Shown here: one piece after another, positions 8,173 through 15,700 of the stretch | How positions within the stretch are numbered: position 1 is the stretch's first letter | How the letters are laid out: every line of letters begins with the position of its first letter | NCBI RefSeq assembly: GCF_041477585.1 | Contig: NZ_JBGNYA010000001.1 | Coordinates: 1,426,001-1,490,000 of the forward strand | Direction: 5' to 3' | Length of the DNA stretch: 64,000 nt | Source: Halobellus sp. MBLA0158 | GTDB lineage: Archaea; Halobacteriota; Halobacteria; Halobacteriales; Haloferacaceae | Position numbers and translations under genes: made by a program | Notes under the pieces: generated by a model | The model's input: only the letters and a program-made list of their open reading frames with translations | The model's database searches: none | Told to the model about the DNA's origin: nothing

Positions 8173-9369
8173 TCAGAACGCTCCAGTGACGATGTCCGCT
8201 ACGGCCTGCCGATCGAACAGTTCCTCGTCGCCGGTCACGTCGCCGAACGTCTCGGGGTAGAGCTGTTTGGCGGCCCGCTCTGTCAGGAAGAGGTTGTGAA
8301 TCGGGCCCTGATAGAGATACCCGCCGCGGTAGACCCGGCCGTTCTGGACGGCGCGCAGTTCGCTTCCGACCGGGTGATCCTCCATATACGCGAGGACGGT
8401 CTCGCGGAACTCCGTGGCGGACTTCCGTTCGTGGCCGCGCACGAGGATCACCTCGGGGTCGATCTCCAGGAGGTTCTCGTAGTCGAATTCGCCCCGGTTC
8501 GTCGTGCTGAGGTTCTCGATATCCGTGCCAGAGAGGGCGTCTGTCACGCCGAGGTCGCGCCACTGCTTCTTGCTGGTCCCGCGGTCGTTGAGGCGGTAGG
8601 GCGAGAACGTCTCCGGGGAGTTCGTCCCCTCGTAGGTCAGGAACACGTCCGGGCGCTCGTCGGCCGGGGGGAGCCGCTGCTGGATCGAAGCGATGAACTC
8701 GTCGTGCAGCGCCGCGAACGCCTCGTAGCGCTCCCGTTCTTGGAACAGCGTGGCCATCTTCTCGAAGGCCTCATAGAGCGTGTAGAACCGGTAGTCGTGC
8801 CAGTCGTCCGAGCGCCGGAAGATGAGGTTGCCGACGAACGGCCCGACGTTCTCGGCGATCTCGTCGACGTCGGACTGCTCCCAGTCGAACCAGTTTTTGA
8901 GCATCTCCGGGTCGTACAGGTGGACGTCGCTGTCGAGCGCGTAGAACTGCTCTTTGGTCCGCACCTCGGGGTGTTCCTCGATGCGGTCGCGGTCGACGCT
9001 CACGCCGGGGAGTTCGTCGTAGACGTAGGTGTAGTACCGATCCGCGCCGCCGATCCCCGTGATGCCGTCGGCCCGTCCGAGCGCGACCGCCATATCGGCG
9101 TAGTCGCCGCTGTAGGGGACCCACGTCTCGGGGACCGACTCGAACGTGACCTCGCCGACCGGCTCCATCGAGACCGAGTACGACCGGTCCTCGGCCGTCC
9201 GGGTCGCCGTCGTCGTCGATTCCGTCTCTGTTTCGGTACTGCTCTCGGTCGGCGTCGACTCGTCGCCGCCGGCGCAGCCGGCGAACAGTCCGCCGCCGAG
9301 GACCGCGCCGCCGTACTTGACGTACTCCCGCCGCGTCGGCCCGGCGAGGTCGTCCGTGTCTGGTGCCAT
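8173..9369 (-). CDS. ABC transporter substrate-binding lipoprotein, iron-siderophore type (FepB/BtuF fold)
   Basis: A 398-residue Tat-exported lipoprotein. The N terminus has TRREYVKYGG and the lipobox FAGC (Cys32), followed by a Ser/Thr/Glu-rich linker typical of haloarchaeal surface lipoproteins. The mature part has the Peripla_BP_2 pattern: ETWVPYSGDYADMAVALGRADGITGIGG, a central helix with EIAENVGPFVGNLIF, then VILVRGHERK and the C-terminal LFLTERAAKQLYPE. This family binds ferric siderophores, cobalamin or haem. Two DtxR/Idr-like palindromes overlap its promoter, supporting an iron role. The cognate permease and ATPase are not in the window. Confidence 0.88.
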   Translation of the reverse strand: MAPDTDDLAGPTRREYVKYGGAVLGGGLFAGCAGGDESTPTESSTETETESTTTATRTAEDRSYSVSMEPVGEVTFESVPETWVPYSGDYADMAVALGRADGITGIGGADRYYTYVYDELPGVSVDRDRIEEHPEVRTKEQFYALDSDVHLYDPEMLKNWFDWEQSDVDEIAENVGPFVGNLIFRRSDDWHDYRFYTLYEAFEKMATLFQERERYEAFAALHDEFIASIQQRLPPADERPDVFLTYEGTNSPETFSPYRLNDRGTSKKQWRDLGVTDALSGTDIENLSTTNRGEFDYENLLEIDPEVILVRGHERKSATEFRETVLAYMEDHPVGSELRAVQNGRVYRGGYLYQGPIHNLFLTERAAKQLYPETFGDVTGDEELFDRQAVADIVTGAF

Positions 9370-9373
9370 ACGA

Positions 9374-9389
9374 TTTAGGCTCGCCTAAA
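9374..9389. promoter_or_regulatory. DtxR/Idr-type iron-box palindrome, proximal site
   Basis: TTTAGGC-TC-GCCTAAA is a perfect 7-bp inverted repeat with a 2-nt centre, 5-20 bp upstream of the siderophore-binding-protein ATG. It resembles the TTAGGnTnnCCTAA-type sites of metal-dependent DtxR/IdeR repressors, whose haloarchaeal members include Idr1/Idr2. Binding here would block initiation when iron is plentiful. Confidence 0.7.
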
Positions 9390-9398
9390 CAAATAAAG
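9390..9398 (-). promoter_or_regulatory. TATA-like element of the siderophore-binding-protein gene
   Basis: On the minus strand CTTTATTTG lies about 21-29 bp before the ATG at 9369, between the two iron-box palindromes. The arrangement lets a repressor dimer on either side cover the promoter. Confidence 0.45.
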
Positions 9399-9409
9399 CG
9401 CTTTCGAAA

Positions 9410-9425
9410 TTTAGGCGAACCTAAA
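9410..9425. promoter_or_regulatory. DtxR/Idr-type iron-box palindrome, distal site
   Basis: TTTAGGC-GA-ACCTAAA matches the proximal site with one mismatched arm position. The two centres are 36 bp apart. The site also lies 76 bp upstream of the divergent Gfo/Idh/MocA gene and could influence it. Confidence 0.68.
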
Positions 9426-9500
9426 ATTGAAGCTCGCGCGACAGGAGTTACACCGACGTGTCGCCGGAGTTATTTCGACGCCCGCCGTCGGACGTCGGAT

Positions 9501-10598
9501 ATGGAGGACGCCCTCGCCGACTACCTCGATGAGTTCACGCGCCGCGACTGGCAGACGCTCGACCCCGACGACGTCGACGACCCCGTCCGGGTCGCGGTCG
9601 TCGGACTCGGATGGTTCGCCCGCGAGTGGGCGCTCCCGGGCATCGCGCGCTCGGCGTTCACCGAGGCGACCGTCGTCACCGACGTCGACGCGGACGCCGT
9701 CGAGACCGTCGCCGTCGAACACGACGTCCGCGGAGTCACGCCCGACGAACTCCGGTCCGGCGCCGTCGCCGACGAGTACGACGCGGTCTATGTCGCCACG
9801 CCGAACGCGACCCACCTGGTGTACGTGCGGGCCGCCGCCGAGCAGGGGAAGGCGATCCTCTGTGAGAAGCCACTGGAGGCGACGGTCGACCGCGCCCGGG
9901 AGCTCGTGGCCGCCTGCCGCGACGCCGACGTCCCGCTGATGGTCGGCTACCGGATGCAGACCGATCCCGCGGTGCGGCGGCTGCGGGACCTCCTAGAGGC
10001 GGGCTTCGCCGGCGACGTCGTCCACGTCCACGCGACGATGTCGCAGACGATGCTCGGCGAACTCGGCAGCGACCACGACCAGTGGCGGCTCGACCCCGAT
10101 CTCTCGGGCGGCTGTGCGCTGATGGACATCGGCGTCTACCCGCTGAACACGACCCGGTTCGTCCTCGGTTCGGACCCGGTTCGGGTGTCGGGGCGGACCC
10201 GGACGGAACACGAGGCGTTCGCGGGCGTCGACGAACACGCGACGTTCAGATTAGAGTACCCCGGCGGCGTCGACGCGATGTGTACGGTGAGCCAGAACGC
10301 CCAGCACGCCAGCCGGCTCGAAGTCACCGGGACCGACGCCCGATTGATCCTCGATCCGGCGTTCTACGAGCGCGAGGACCGGGGCTTCGCGGTCGTTCGC
10401 GAGGGGACCCGCGTCGACGTCGACTTCGACCAGGTCCACCAGATCGAAGAGGAGTTCGCCTACTTCGGGCACCAGCTGCTGGCAGAGGAACCGTTCTACC
10501 CGGACGGCGACCACGCGCTGGGCGATATGCGCGTCCTCGACGCCCTCTACGAGTCGGCCGAGATGGGCCGAGCGGTCGCTCTCGGCGACGACGCGTAG
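9501..10598 (+). CDS. Gfo/Idh/MocA family oxidoreductase (sugar 1-dehydrogenase-like)
   Basis: A 365-residue NAD(P)-dependent dehydrogenase. The N-terminal Rossmann domain has VAVVGLGWFAREWALPGIA, then AVYVATPNATH and the family signature ILCEKPLE carrying the catalytic Lys. The C-terminal domain has SGGCALMDIGVYPLNTTRFVLG. The N-terminal leader DYLDEFTRRDWQTLDPDD resembles haloarchaeal glucose/xylose dehydrogenases of this family. The ATG at 9501 is chosen because it begins that leader. It is divergent from the iron-binding-protein gene and convergent with an aldo/keto reductase. Likely oxidises an aldose or cyclitol; substrate not certain. Confidence 0.88.
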   Translation: MEDALADYLDEFTRRDWQTLDPDDVDDPVRVAVVGLGWFAREWALPGIARSAFTEATVVTDVDADAVETVAVEHDVRGVTPDELRSGAVADEYDAVYVATPNATHLVYVRAAAEQGKAILCEKPLEATVDRARELVAACRDADVPLMVGYRMQTDPAVRRLRDLLEAGFAGDVVHVHATMSQTMLGELGSDHDQWRLDPDLSGGCALMDIGVYPLNTTRFVLGSDPVRVSGRTRTEHEAFAGVDEHATFRLEYPGGVDAMCTVSQNAQHASRLEVTGTDARLILDPAFYEREDRGFAVVREGTRVDVDFDQVHQIEEEFAYFGHQLLAEEPFYPDGDHALGDMRVLDALYESAEMGRAVALGDDA

Positions 10599-10616
10599 GG
10601 CTCGGTGCCCCTCGCG

Positions 10617-11453
10617 CTACGGCTCGATGCCGTAGACGTCGCCCGTCCAGTCGCGTGCGGGGTGGTCGTACACCGGCTGGTCGCGGTCGCGCTCGTCGAG
10701 TCGCCTGCGGTCTTCGTCGTCGAGCGACCAGTCGAGGTCGGCGTTGGCCCGCACGTGCTCGGGGGTCGACGAGCGCGGCAGGGCCACGATGTCGCGGTCG
10801 AGCGCCCAGCGGAGGATCACCTGTGCGGGGTGTTTGTCGTACGTCTCGGCCAGTTCTTGGACCACCTCGTCGTCGAAGACATCCGTGCGCGCCAGCGGCG
10901 CCGCCGCCTCGATCACGGTGTCGGACTCGCGGCAGTACTCGACGAGGTCGGGCCGCTGGAGCCACGGGTGGAACTCGATCTGGTTGACCGCGATCGGGAC
11001 GTCGGCGATGTGGTGCGCACAGCTCAGCTGGTACGCGCTGAAGTTCGAGACGCCGACGTTGCGGACGAGCCCGCGATCGTGGAGCCGCTCCATCGCCTGC
11101 AGCGACTCCCGCAGCGAGATCGCGGGGTTCGGCCAGTGGATGAGATAGAGGTCGAGGTAGTCGGTCCCCAATCGATCCAGGGACGCCTCGCACGACCGGA
11201 TCAGCGACTCGTAGTCGAGGTTCTTCGCGAGCACCTTCGAGGTGAGAAACACCTCGTCGCGGTCGTACTCGGCGAGGACGTCGCCGATGACGGCCTCGTT
11301 TTGGTACCCCTCGGCGGTGTCGATGTGGGTGTAGCCCGCCTCCAGGGCCGCGCGGACGCTGGCTTCGGTCTCCTCGTCGCTCAGGTCGTAGGTGCCCAAC
11401 CCGAGCGCGGGCAGCTCGTCGCCGCTCGGGAGGGTGTGGGCTGGGATGCTCAC
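10617..11453 (-). CDS. Aldo/keto reductase
   Basis: A 278-residue AKR with the complete catalytic tetrad Asp45, Tyr50, Lys73 and His106, seen in HIDTAEGYQNE, TSKVLAKN and YLIHWPNP. Later strands VGVSNFSAYQL, VNQIEFHPWLQ and the cofactor-binding end ALPRSSTPEHVRAN are intact. It is closest to bacterial 2,5-diketo-D-gluconate reductase-like and prostaglandin F synthase-like AKRs. It converges on the Gfo/Idh/MocA gene with an 18-bp gap. It reduces aldehydes or keto sugars with NADPH; physiological substrate unknown. Confidence 0.9.
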   Translation of the reverse strand: MSIPAHTLPSGDELPALGLGTYDLSDEETEASVRAALEAGYTHIDTAEGYQNEAVIGDVLAEYDRDEVFLTSKVLAKNLDYESLIRSCEASLDRLGTDYLDLYLIHWPNPAISLRESLQAMERLHDRGLVRNVGVSNFSAYQLSCAHHIADVPIAVNQIEFHPWLQRPDLVEYCRESDTVIEAAAPLARTDVFDDEVVQELAETYDKHPAQVILRWALDRDIVALPRSSTPEHVRANADLDWSLDDEDRRRLDERDRDQPVYDHPARDWTGDVYGIEP

Positions 11454-11485
11454 GGGCGTATGTCATCGGATCGCAGATTCAAAGT

Positions 11486-11503
11486 GTCGCTTCCGGAAGC
11501 GAC
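11486..11503. promoter_or_regulatory. Perfect 18-bp palindrome between the AKR and LOV-kinase genes
   Basis: GTCGCTTCCGGAAGCGAC is a perfect palindrome, 33 bp upstream of the aldo/keto reductase start and 103 bp before the kinase start. Its core TTCCGGAA resembles the arms of the TTCCGG-N5-CCGGAA repeats at 27.8-28.3 kb but without the spacer. It may be an operator or simply a chance GC-rich palindrome. Confidence 0.35.
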
Positions 11504-11605
11504 GCCCGGCCGCCGTTGAGCTGCCGTTCGCGCTGACTCCCCCGAATATTAGGAAAAGAGCTTTCTATCTACTGAACGACGTAATACTACGGTTGAGGCC
11601 CTAAT

Positions 11606-12856
11606 ATGCAGATTCGCTCGTCGGTGTCGCAGTACGTGTCCCCGCTCCAGATTACGCTGCTGTATCTCCTCTTCGGGTTCGTCGCGCTGTTCATCTCCGA
11701 CATCCTCTTTCCGATCGTCCTCGACGGGCCGCGCCTCCGCCTGATCCAGAGCATCAAGGGCGCCGTCGAGATCCTGCTCACCGCGATCTTCATCTACCTG
11801 ATCGTCTGGTACAGCTGGCGCGATCTGCGCCTGAAAGAGCGGGCGATCGACGAGGCTCCGATCGGGGTCGTCATCACCGACGACCGCGACGACGACAACC
11901 CCGTGATCTTCGCCAACGAGCGCTTTCAGGACCTGACCGGCTACGACAAATCGGAGATCGTCGGCCGCGACTGCCGGATCCTGCAAGGCGAACAGACCGA
12001 TCCCGAGTCCCGCGCGGAGATCCGGGCCGCCATCGACGACGACCGCCCCGTCTCGGTCGACATTCGGAACTACCGCAAGAACGGCGGAGTCTTCTGGAAC
12101 AAGGTCGACATCGCCCCGGTCAGGACCGACGACGAGGTCACACACTACGTGGGGTTCCAGACGGACATCACGGATCGGAAGATCAGGGAACAGCGCCTGG
12201 AGGTCCTGAACCGGGTGCTGCGGCACAACTACCGGAATCAGATGAACATCATCCAGGGCTACGTCTCCCGCCTCGCCGACGAGGAGACGGCGGACGCCGA
12301 TACGATCGGTCGGATCCAGCGCGCCATCGACCAGACGCTTTCGGTGACCGAGAGCGCCCACCGGACCGAGCGCGTTCTCGACACCGCCGTTACCGGCCGG
12401 AATCCGGTCGAACTCGACGCCCGACTCCGGGCAATCGTCGACGAGGCCCGCGAGGAGCATCCGGACGCCACCGTGACGCTCTCTTGCCCCGACGACGGGC
12501 CGATTCTCGTGGGCACCGCGGGTATCGAAGCGGCCGTCGAGGAGGCGGTCACGAACGCGCTGACGCACCACGGCGGCGACGACCCGACCGTCGAGGTACG
12601 AATGACGAGACCGCGCGAGGGGCGGGTCTCGATCGCGGTCCGCGACGACGGCCCGGGCATCCCCGACGAGGAGATCACCGCGGTCCGGCGAGGGGAGACC
12701 CAACTCTCCCACGGGACGAATATGGGACTGTGGATGATCCAGTGGCTCGTCACCTACGCCGGCGGGACGTTCTCGATCACCCAGAGCGACGCGTCGGGGA
12801 CGCTGATCGAACTGACGCTCCCGACGGTGGCTCCCTCCGCGGACCGCCAGCGGTAG
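11606..12856 (+). CDS. Membrane-bound LOV-domain histidine kinase (putative blue-light sensor)
   Basis: A 416-residue sensor kinase. Two membrane helices (about residues 14-38 and 50-70) precede a PAS/LOV domain (about 78-190), a dimerisation/phosphoacceptor helix with RHNYRNQMN (His207) and a HATPase domain with VTNALTHH, RDDGPGIP and GTNMGLWM. The PAS domain shows LOV hallmarks: GRDCRILQG with the adduct-forming Cys123, NYRKNGGVFWN with flavin-contacting Asn residues, and GFQTDITDR with the conserved Gln185. It should therefore bind FMN and form a light-driven cysteinyl adduct. No response regulator is adjacent. The kinase core is the haloarchaeal type with a diverged H-box. Light sensing is inferred from motifs only. 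Confidence 0.88.
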   Translation: MQIRSSVSQYVSPLQITLLYLLFGFVALFISDILFPIVLDGPRLRLIQSIKGAVEILLTAIFIYLIVWYSWRDLRLKERAIDEAPIGVVITDDRDDDNPVIFANERFQDLTGYDKSEIVGRDCRILQGEQTDPESRAEIRAAIDDDRPVSVDIRNYRKNGGVFWNKVDIAPVRTDDEVTHYVGFQTDITDRKIREQRLEVLNRVLRHNYRNQMNIIQGYVSRLADEETADADTIGRIQRAIDQTLSVTESAHRTERVLDTAVTGRNPVELDARLRAIVDEAREEHPDATVTLSCPDDGPILVGTAGIEAAVEEAVTNALTHHGGDDPTVEVRMTRPREGRVSIAVRDDGPGIPDEEITAVRRGETQLSHGTNMGLWMIQWLVTYAGGTFSITQSDASGTLIELTLPTVAPSADRQR

Positions 12857-12917
12857 CGACGCGTCGCTCGAAAGTATACGCGAAAAATAATAGTAATTTT
12901 ATTTTTACTTCTCGGGA

Positions 12918-13766
12918 TTAGCTGGTGTCTTCGACCACCGGATTCCGCAGCGTCCCGATCCCTTCGATCTCGACTTCGACCGTATCGCCCGGTTCGAGCA
13001 GTTCCGGCGGCTCTCGGAAGATACCGACGCCGCCCGGCGTCCCGGTGGAAATCACGTCACCCGGCCGGAGCGTCGTGATGCCGCTGATGTACTCGATCAG
13101 CTCCTCGACGCCGAAGATGAACTCCGCGGTGTTCGACGCTTGTTTCTGCTCGCCGTTGACCCGACATAATACCTCGACGCTTGATGGATCGAAGAAATGG
13201 TCAGGAACGAGAGTTGGACCCATCGGCGCGAACGTGTCGTAGCTCTTCCCGCGGAAGAACTGTTCGTCGGCGAACTGTGCGTCCCGCCCGCTGACGTCGT
13301 TGATGGCGGTGTAGCCAGCGACGTACTCGCGGGCGTTCGCCGCCGAGACGTCCTTCGCCGTCCGGCCGACGACGACGCCGAGTTCGACCTCGTAGTCCAC
13401 CTCCTCCAGTTCGGCGGGGTGGACGATGGGATCGGTCGGGTTCGTGACGGCCGTCCCCGCTTTTCCGAACAACAGCGGCCGCTCGGGGACGTCTTCGTCC
13501 TGTTCCTCGGCGTGGTCGTGGTAGTTGAGACCGACGCAGACGATCTTCCCCGGCCGCGGGACCGGCGCGAGTACCGACGCCTCGGCGGCGGGGATCGCGT
13601 CCTCGGAGGCCGCCTCGACGGCGTCTTCGACGACCCGGAGGAAGCCCGGATCGGTCAGCTGCTGGTAGGTCACTTCCTCGCGGAGCCCCGCGAGCGGGAC
13701 GATCGCCTCGTCGCGACGGACGCCCCACTGGGGGCTCCCGCCGGTGGTGTAGCGGACGAACTGCAT
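12918..13766 (-). CDS. Fumarylacetoacetate hydrolase (FAH) family protein, candidate 2,4-diketo-3-deoxy-acid-sugar hydrolase
   Basis: A 282-residue FAH-family enzyme. KIVCVGLNYHDHAEE opens the catalytic domain, followed by the metal-binding LEEVDYEVELGVVVGRT (E-x-E pattern), GYTAINDVSGRD, the substrate-contacting FFRGKSYDTFAPMGP, and the C-terminal RPGDVISTGTPGGVGIF. These proteins hydrolyse or dehydrate 2-keto acids using a divalent metal. In the diketo-hydrolase pathway of L-rhamnose, a FAH-family hydrolase cleaves 2,4-diketo-3-deoxy-L-rhamnonate to pyruvate and L-lactate, and the neighbouring genes fit that role. Alternative: a 2-keto-3-deoxy-pentonate dehydratase as in pentose pathways. 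Confidence 0.87.
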   Translation of the reverse strand: MQFVRYTTGGSPQWGVRRDEAIVPLAGLREEVTYQQLTDPGFLRVVEDAVEAASEDAIPAAEASVLAPVPRPGKIVCVGLNYHDHAEEQDEDVPERPLLFGKAGTAVTNPTDPIVHPAELEEVDYEVELGVVVGRTAKDVSAANAREYVAGYTAINDVSGRDAQFADEQFFRGKSYDTFAPMGPTLVPDHFFDPSSVEVLCRVNGEQKQASNTAEFIFGVEELIEYISGITTLRPGDVISTGTPGGVGIFREPPELLEPGDTVEVEIEGIGTLRNPVVEDTS

Positions 13767-13815
13767 CGTGTGCGGTTCGAAACGCGACTGACCTAACTGT
13801 TGTGCTCGCCGCCCG

Positions 13816-14574
13816 TCAGGAGTAGGTCAGGTTCACTTCGATGACGTTCGCGCTCCGGAGGATCTGTTCGATGATCTCGTCGGCGAACTCGTCGTCGCGC
13901 ATCCGGCTCTTGGGTTCGGAGACGCTCACCGCGGCGAGCGCGCGCCCGTTCTGGTCGGTGATCGGGGCCGCGACGCACCGCATTCCCTTCACCCGCTCCT
14001 CGTCGTCGAAGGCGTATCCGCGGTCGCGGACGCGCTCTAATTCCGCGAACAGCTCCTCCCTGTCGGTGACGGTGCGTTCCGTGACGGCCGGGAGCCCGTG
14101 CCGGTCGAGGATCGACTCGACCTCCTCTGTGGGCCGGAACGCCATGATCGACTTCCCGAGCGCCGTGGTCTGGAGCGGGACCCGCATCCCGGCGTGGGTG
14201 TCCAGTTGCACGGCGTCGGACCCTCGGGCCTTGTACAGGAACACCCCGAGGCCGTGCTCTTCGATCATCAGATTGGCGTGCTCGCCGGTCGTCTCGGCGA
14301 GCTCGTCGATCACCGACCGGGCGACGGTGAACACCTTCTGCCGGGACCGGGCCTGATTCCCCAGCTGCAGGAAGCGAGTGCCGACGTAGTACGTCTCGTC
14401 TTCCTTGACGAGGTACTCCTCGCGTTCGAGCGTCTGGAGGTGGTCGTAGACGGTGCTTGTCGGCCGGTCGAGATGCGCCGCCACCTCGGAGACGCCACCG
14501 CCGTCGATCTCGCGGAGCGCCTCGACGATCTCGAACGAGATCTTCGCCGCTTTGACCGGGACCGTCGTGCTCAT
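13816..14574 (-). CDS. IclR family transcriptional regulator of the sugar cluster
   Basis: A 252-residue IclR protein. The N-terminal wHTH has ISFEIVEALREIDGG, VSEVAAHLDRPTSTVYDHLQTLEREEYLV and YYVGTRFLQLG. The effector domain has VPLQTTALGKSIMAFRP, KGMRCVAAPITDQNG and AVSVSEPKSRMR. It sits inside the run of minus-strand sugar-catabolic genes, between the FAH enzyme (49 bp) and the LLM oxidoreductase (92 bp). It is the obvious candidate regulator of the pathway and importer. Haloarchaeal pentose pathways are activated by IclR-type XacR, which is a precedent for this arrangement. Confidence 0.92.
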   Translation of the reverse strand: MSTTVPVKAAKISFEIVEALREIDGGGVSEVAAHLDRPTSTVYDHLQTLEREEYLVKEDETYYVGTRFLQLGNQARSRQKVFTVARSVIDELAETTGEHANLMIEEHGLGVFLYKARGSDAVQLDTHAGMRVPLQTTALGKSIMAFRPTEEVESILDRHGLPAVTERTVTDREELFAELERVRDRGYAFDDEERVKGMRCVAAPITDQNGRALAAVSVSEPKSRMRDDEFADEIIEQILRSANVIEVNLTYS

Positions 14575-14666
14575 ACCTCACGCGTGGGGCGGCGGGATAA
14601 TAAGCGCTTCCGCTATGACCGGATAGCGATCCGGCAACGCAGTCCCTCGGATCGTCGACCCGCCGG

Positions 14667-15698
14667 CTACCGGAACTGCGGGATGACCTCGTCGGCGAAC
14701 AGCTCCATTCCGCTCGTGTCCGGGAAGTCGACGAACCAACACTGGAACTTCGTGACGCCGGCCTCGATCCGGCGCTCGATCGCTTCGGCGCACTCCTCGG
14801 GCGTCCCCATCACGAAGAACTCCCGGGCGTCTTCCTCGGTGCGGATCGGCGCCTGGTCCTGATACTCCTCTTCGAACTGGATCGGCGTCATCAGATCGAG
14901 CAGGCGGTCGAACTTCTCCTCGTCGCGCGTGCAGATGACGTGGCCGTCCCACGAGTACTCGATCTCGTCTGGGTCGCGGCCCACGGTCTCGCAGTGGTCT
15001 TCGATCACGCCGATCTTGTGTTCGAGCGTCTCCACGTCGCCGTTGAAGACGTCGGTGTTCCAGACGTCGGCGTGCTTGGCGACGAGCTTGAGCGTCACCT
15101 CCTCGCCCTGCCCGCCGACGAGGATGTCCGGATGCGGCTCTTGGACCGGCGCGGGCGCGCAGGGGGCGTCCTCAATCTGGTAGTGGTCGCCGTCGAAGCT
15201 CGCGCCGTCGCTTCCGGCCTCCCACATCCGCTTGATCAGGCGGATCGACTCGTCCAGCCGCATCAGCCGCTCGAAGCCGTCCCGGTACTCCCAGCCGTAC
15301 GCGTCGTACTCGGGCTCGTGCCAGCCGGCGCCCAGACCGAGTTCGAGCCGCCCGTCCGAGACGACGTCCAGGGTCGCCGCCATCTTGGCGACGAGCGCGG
15401 GATTCCGGTAGTCGTTACAGAGCACGAGCGAGCCGACGTTGACGTCCTCGGTGAACCCGGCGATCGCCGAGAGCAGCGTCCAGCACTCGTACTCGGCGCG
15501 GTCGCGGCCCAGTAACAAATGATCGGGCGCCCACACCGCATCGAAGCCGAGCTCTTCGGCCCGCTCGATCCCGGCGCGGGTCGTCTCCCAGTCGAGGCGC
15601 TCGTACTCGGGCGTGTCGCGGTGGACCGGCTCGGAGCCGTCTCCGGTCGGCGCGCCGGCGAAGACCGGCACGTTGTATTCGAAGCTGATCTCCGACAT
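14667..15698 (-). CDS. LLM class (luciferase-like, F420/flavin-dependent) oxidoreductase
   Basis: A 343-residue luciferase-like monooxygenase superfamily protein. Features are ISFEYNVPVF at the first strand, AEELGFDAVWAPDHLLLG, LSAIAGFTEDVNVGSLVLCNDYRNPALVAKMAATLDVVSDGRLELGLGAGWHEPEYDAYG split across the conserved core, and DILVGGQGEEVTLKLVAKHADVWN near the cofactor site. Haloarchaea make F420, and the LLM family includes F420-dependent sugar-phosphate and alcohol dehydrogenases. The gene starts 3 bp after the RhmD-like dehydratase stop, so it is translationally coupled to a sugar-acid pathway. A role as the sugar or lactol dehydrogenase is possible but unproven. Confidence 0.85.
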   Translation of the reverse strand: MSEISFEYNVPVFAGAPTGDGSEPVHRDTPEYERLDWETTRAGIERAEELGFDAVWAPDHLLLGRDRAEYECWTLLSAIAGFTEDVNVGSLVLCNDYRNPALVAKMAATLDVVSDGRLELGLGAGWHEPEYDAYGWEYRDGFERLMRLDESIRLIKRMWEAGSDGASFDGDHYQIEDAPCAPAPVQEPHPDILVGGQGEEVTLKLVAKHADVWNTDVFNGDVETLEHKIGVIEDHCETVGRDPDEIEYSWDGHVICTRDEEKFDRLLDLMTPIQFEEEYQDQAPIRTEEDAREFFVMGTPEECAEAIERRIEAGVTKFQCWFVDFPDTSGMELFADEVIPQFR

Positions 15699-15700
15699 CG

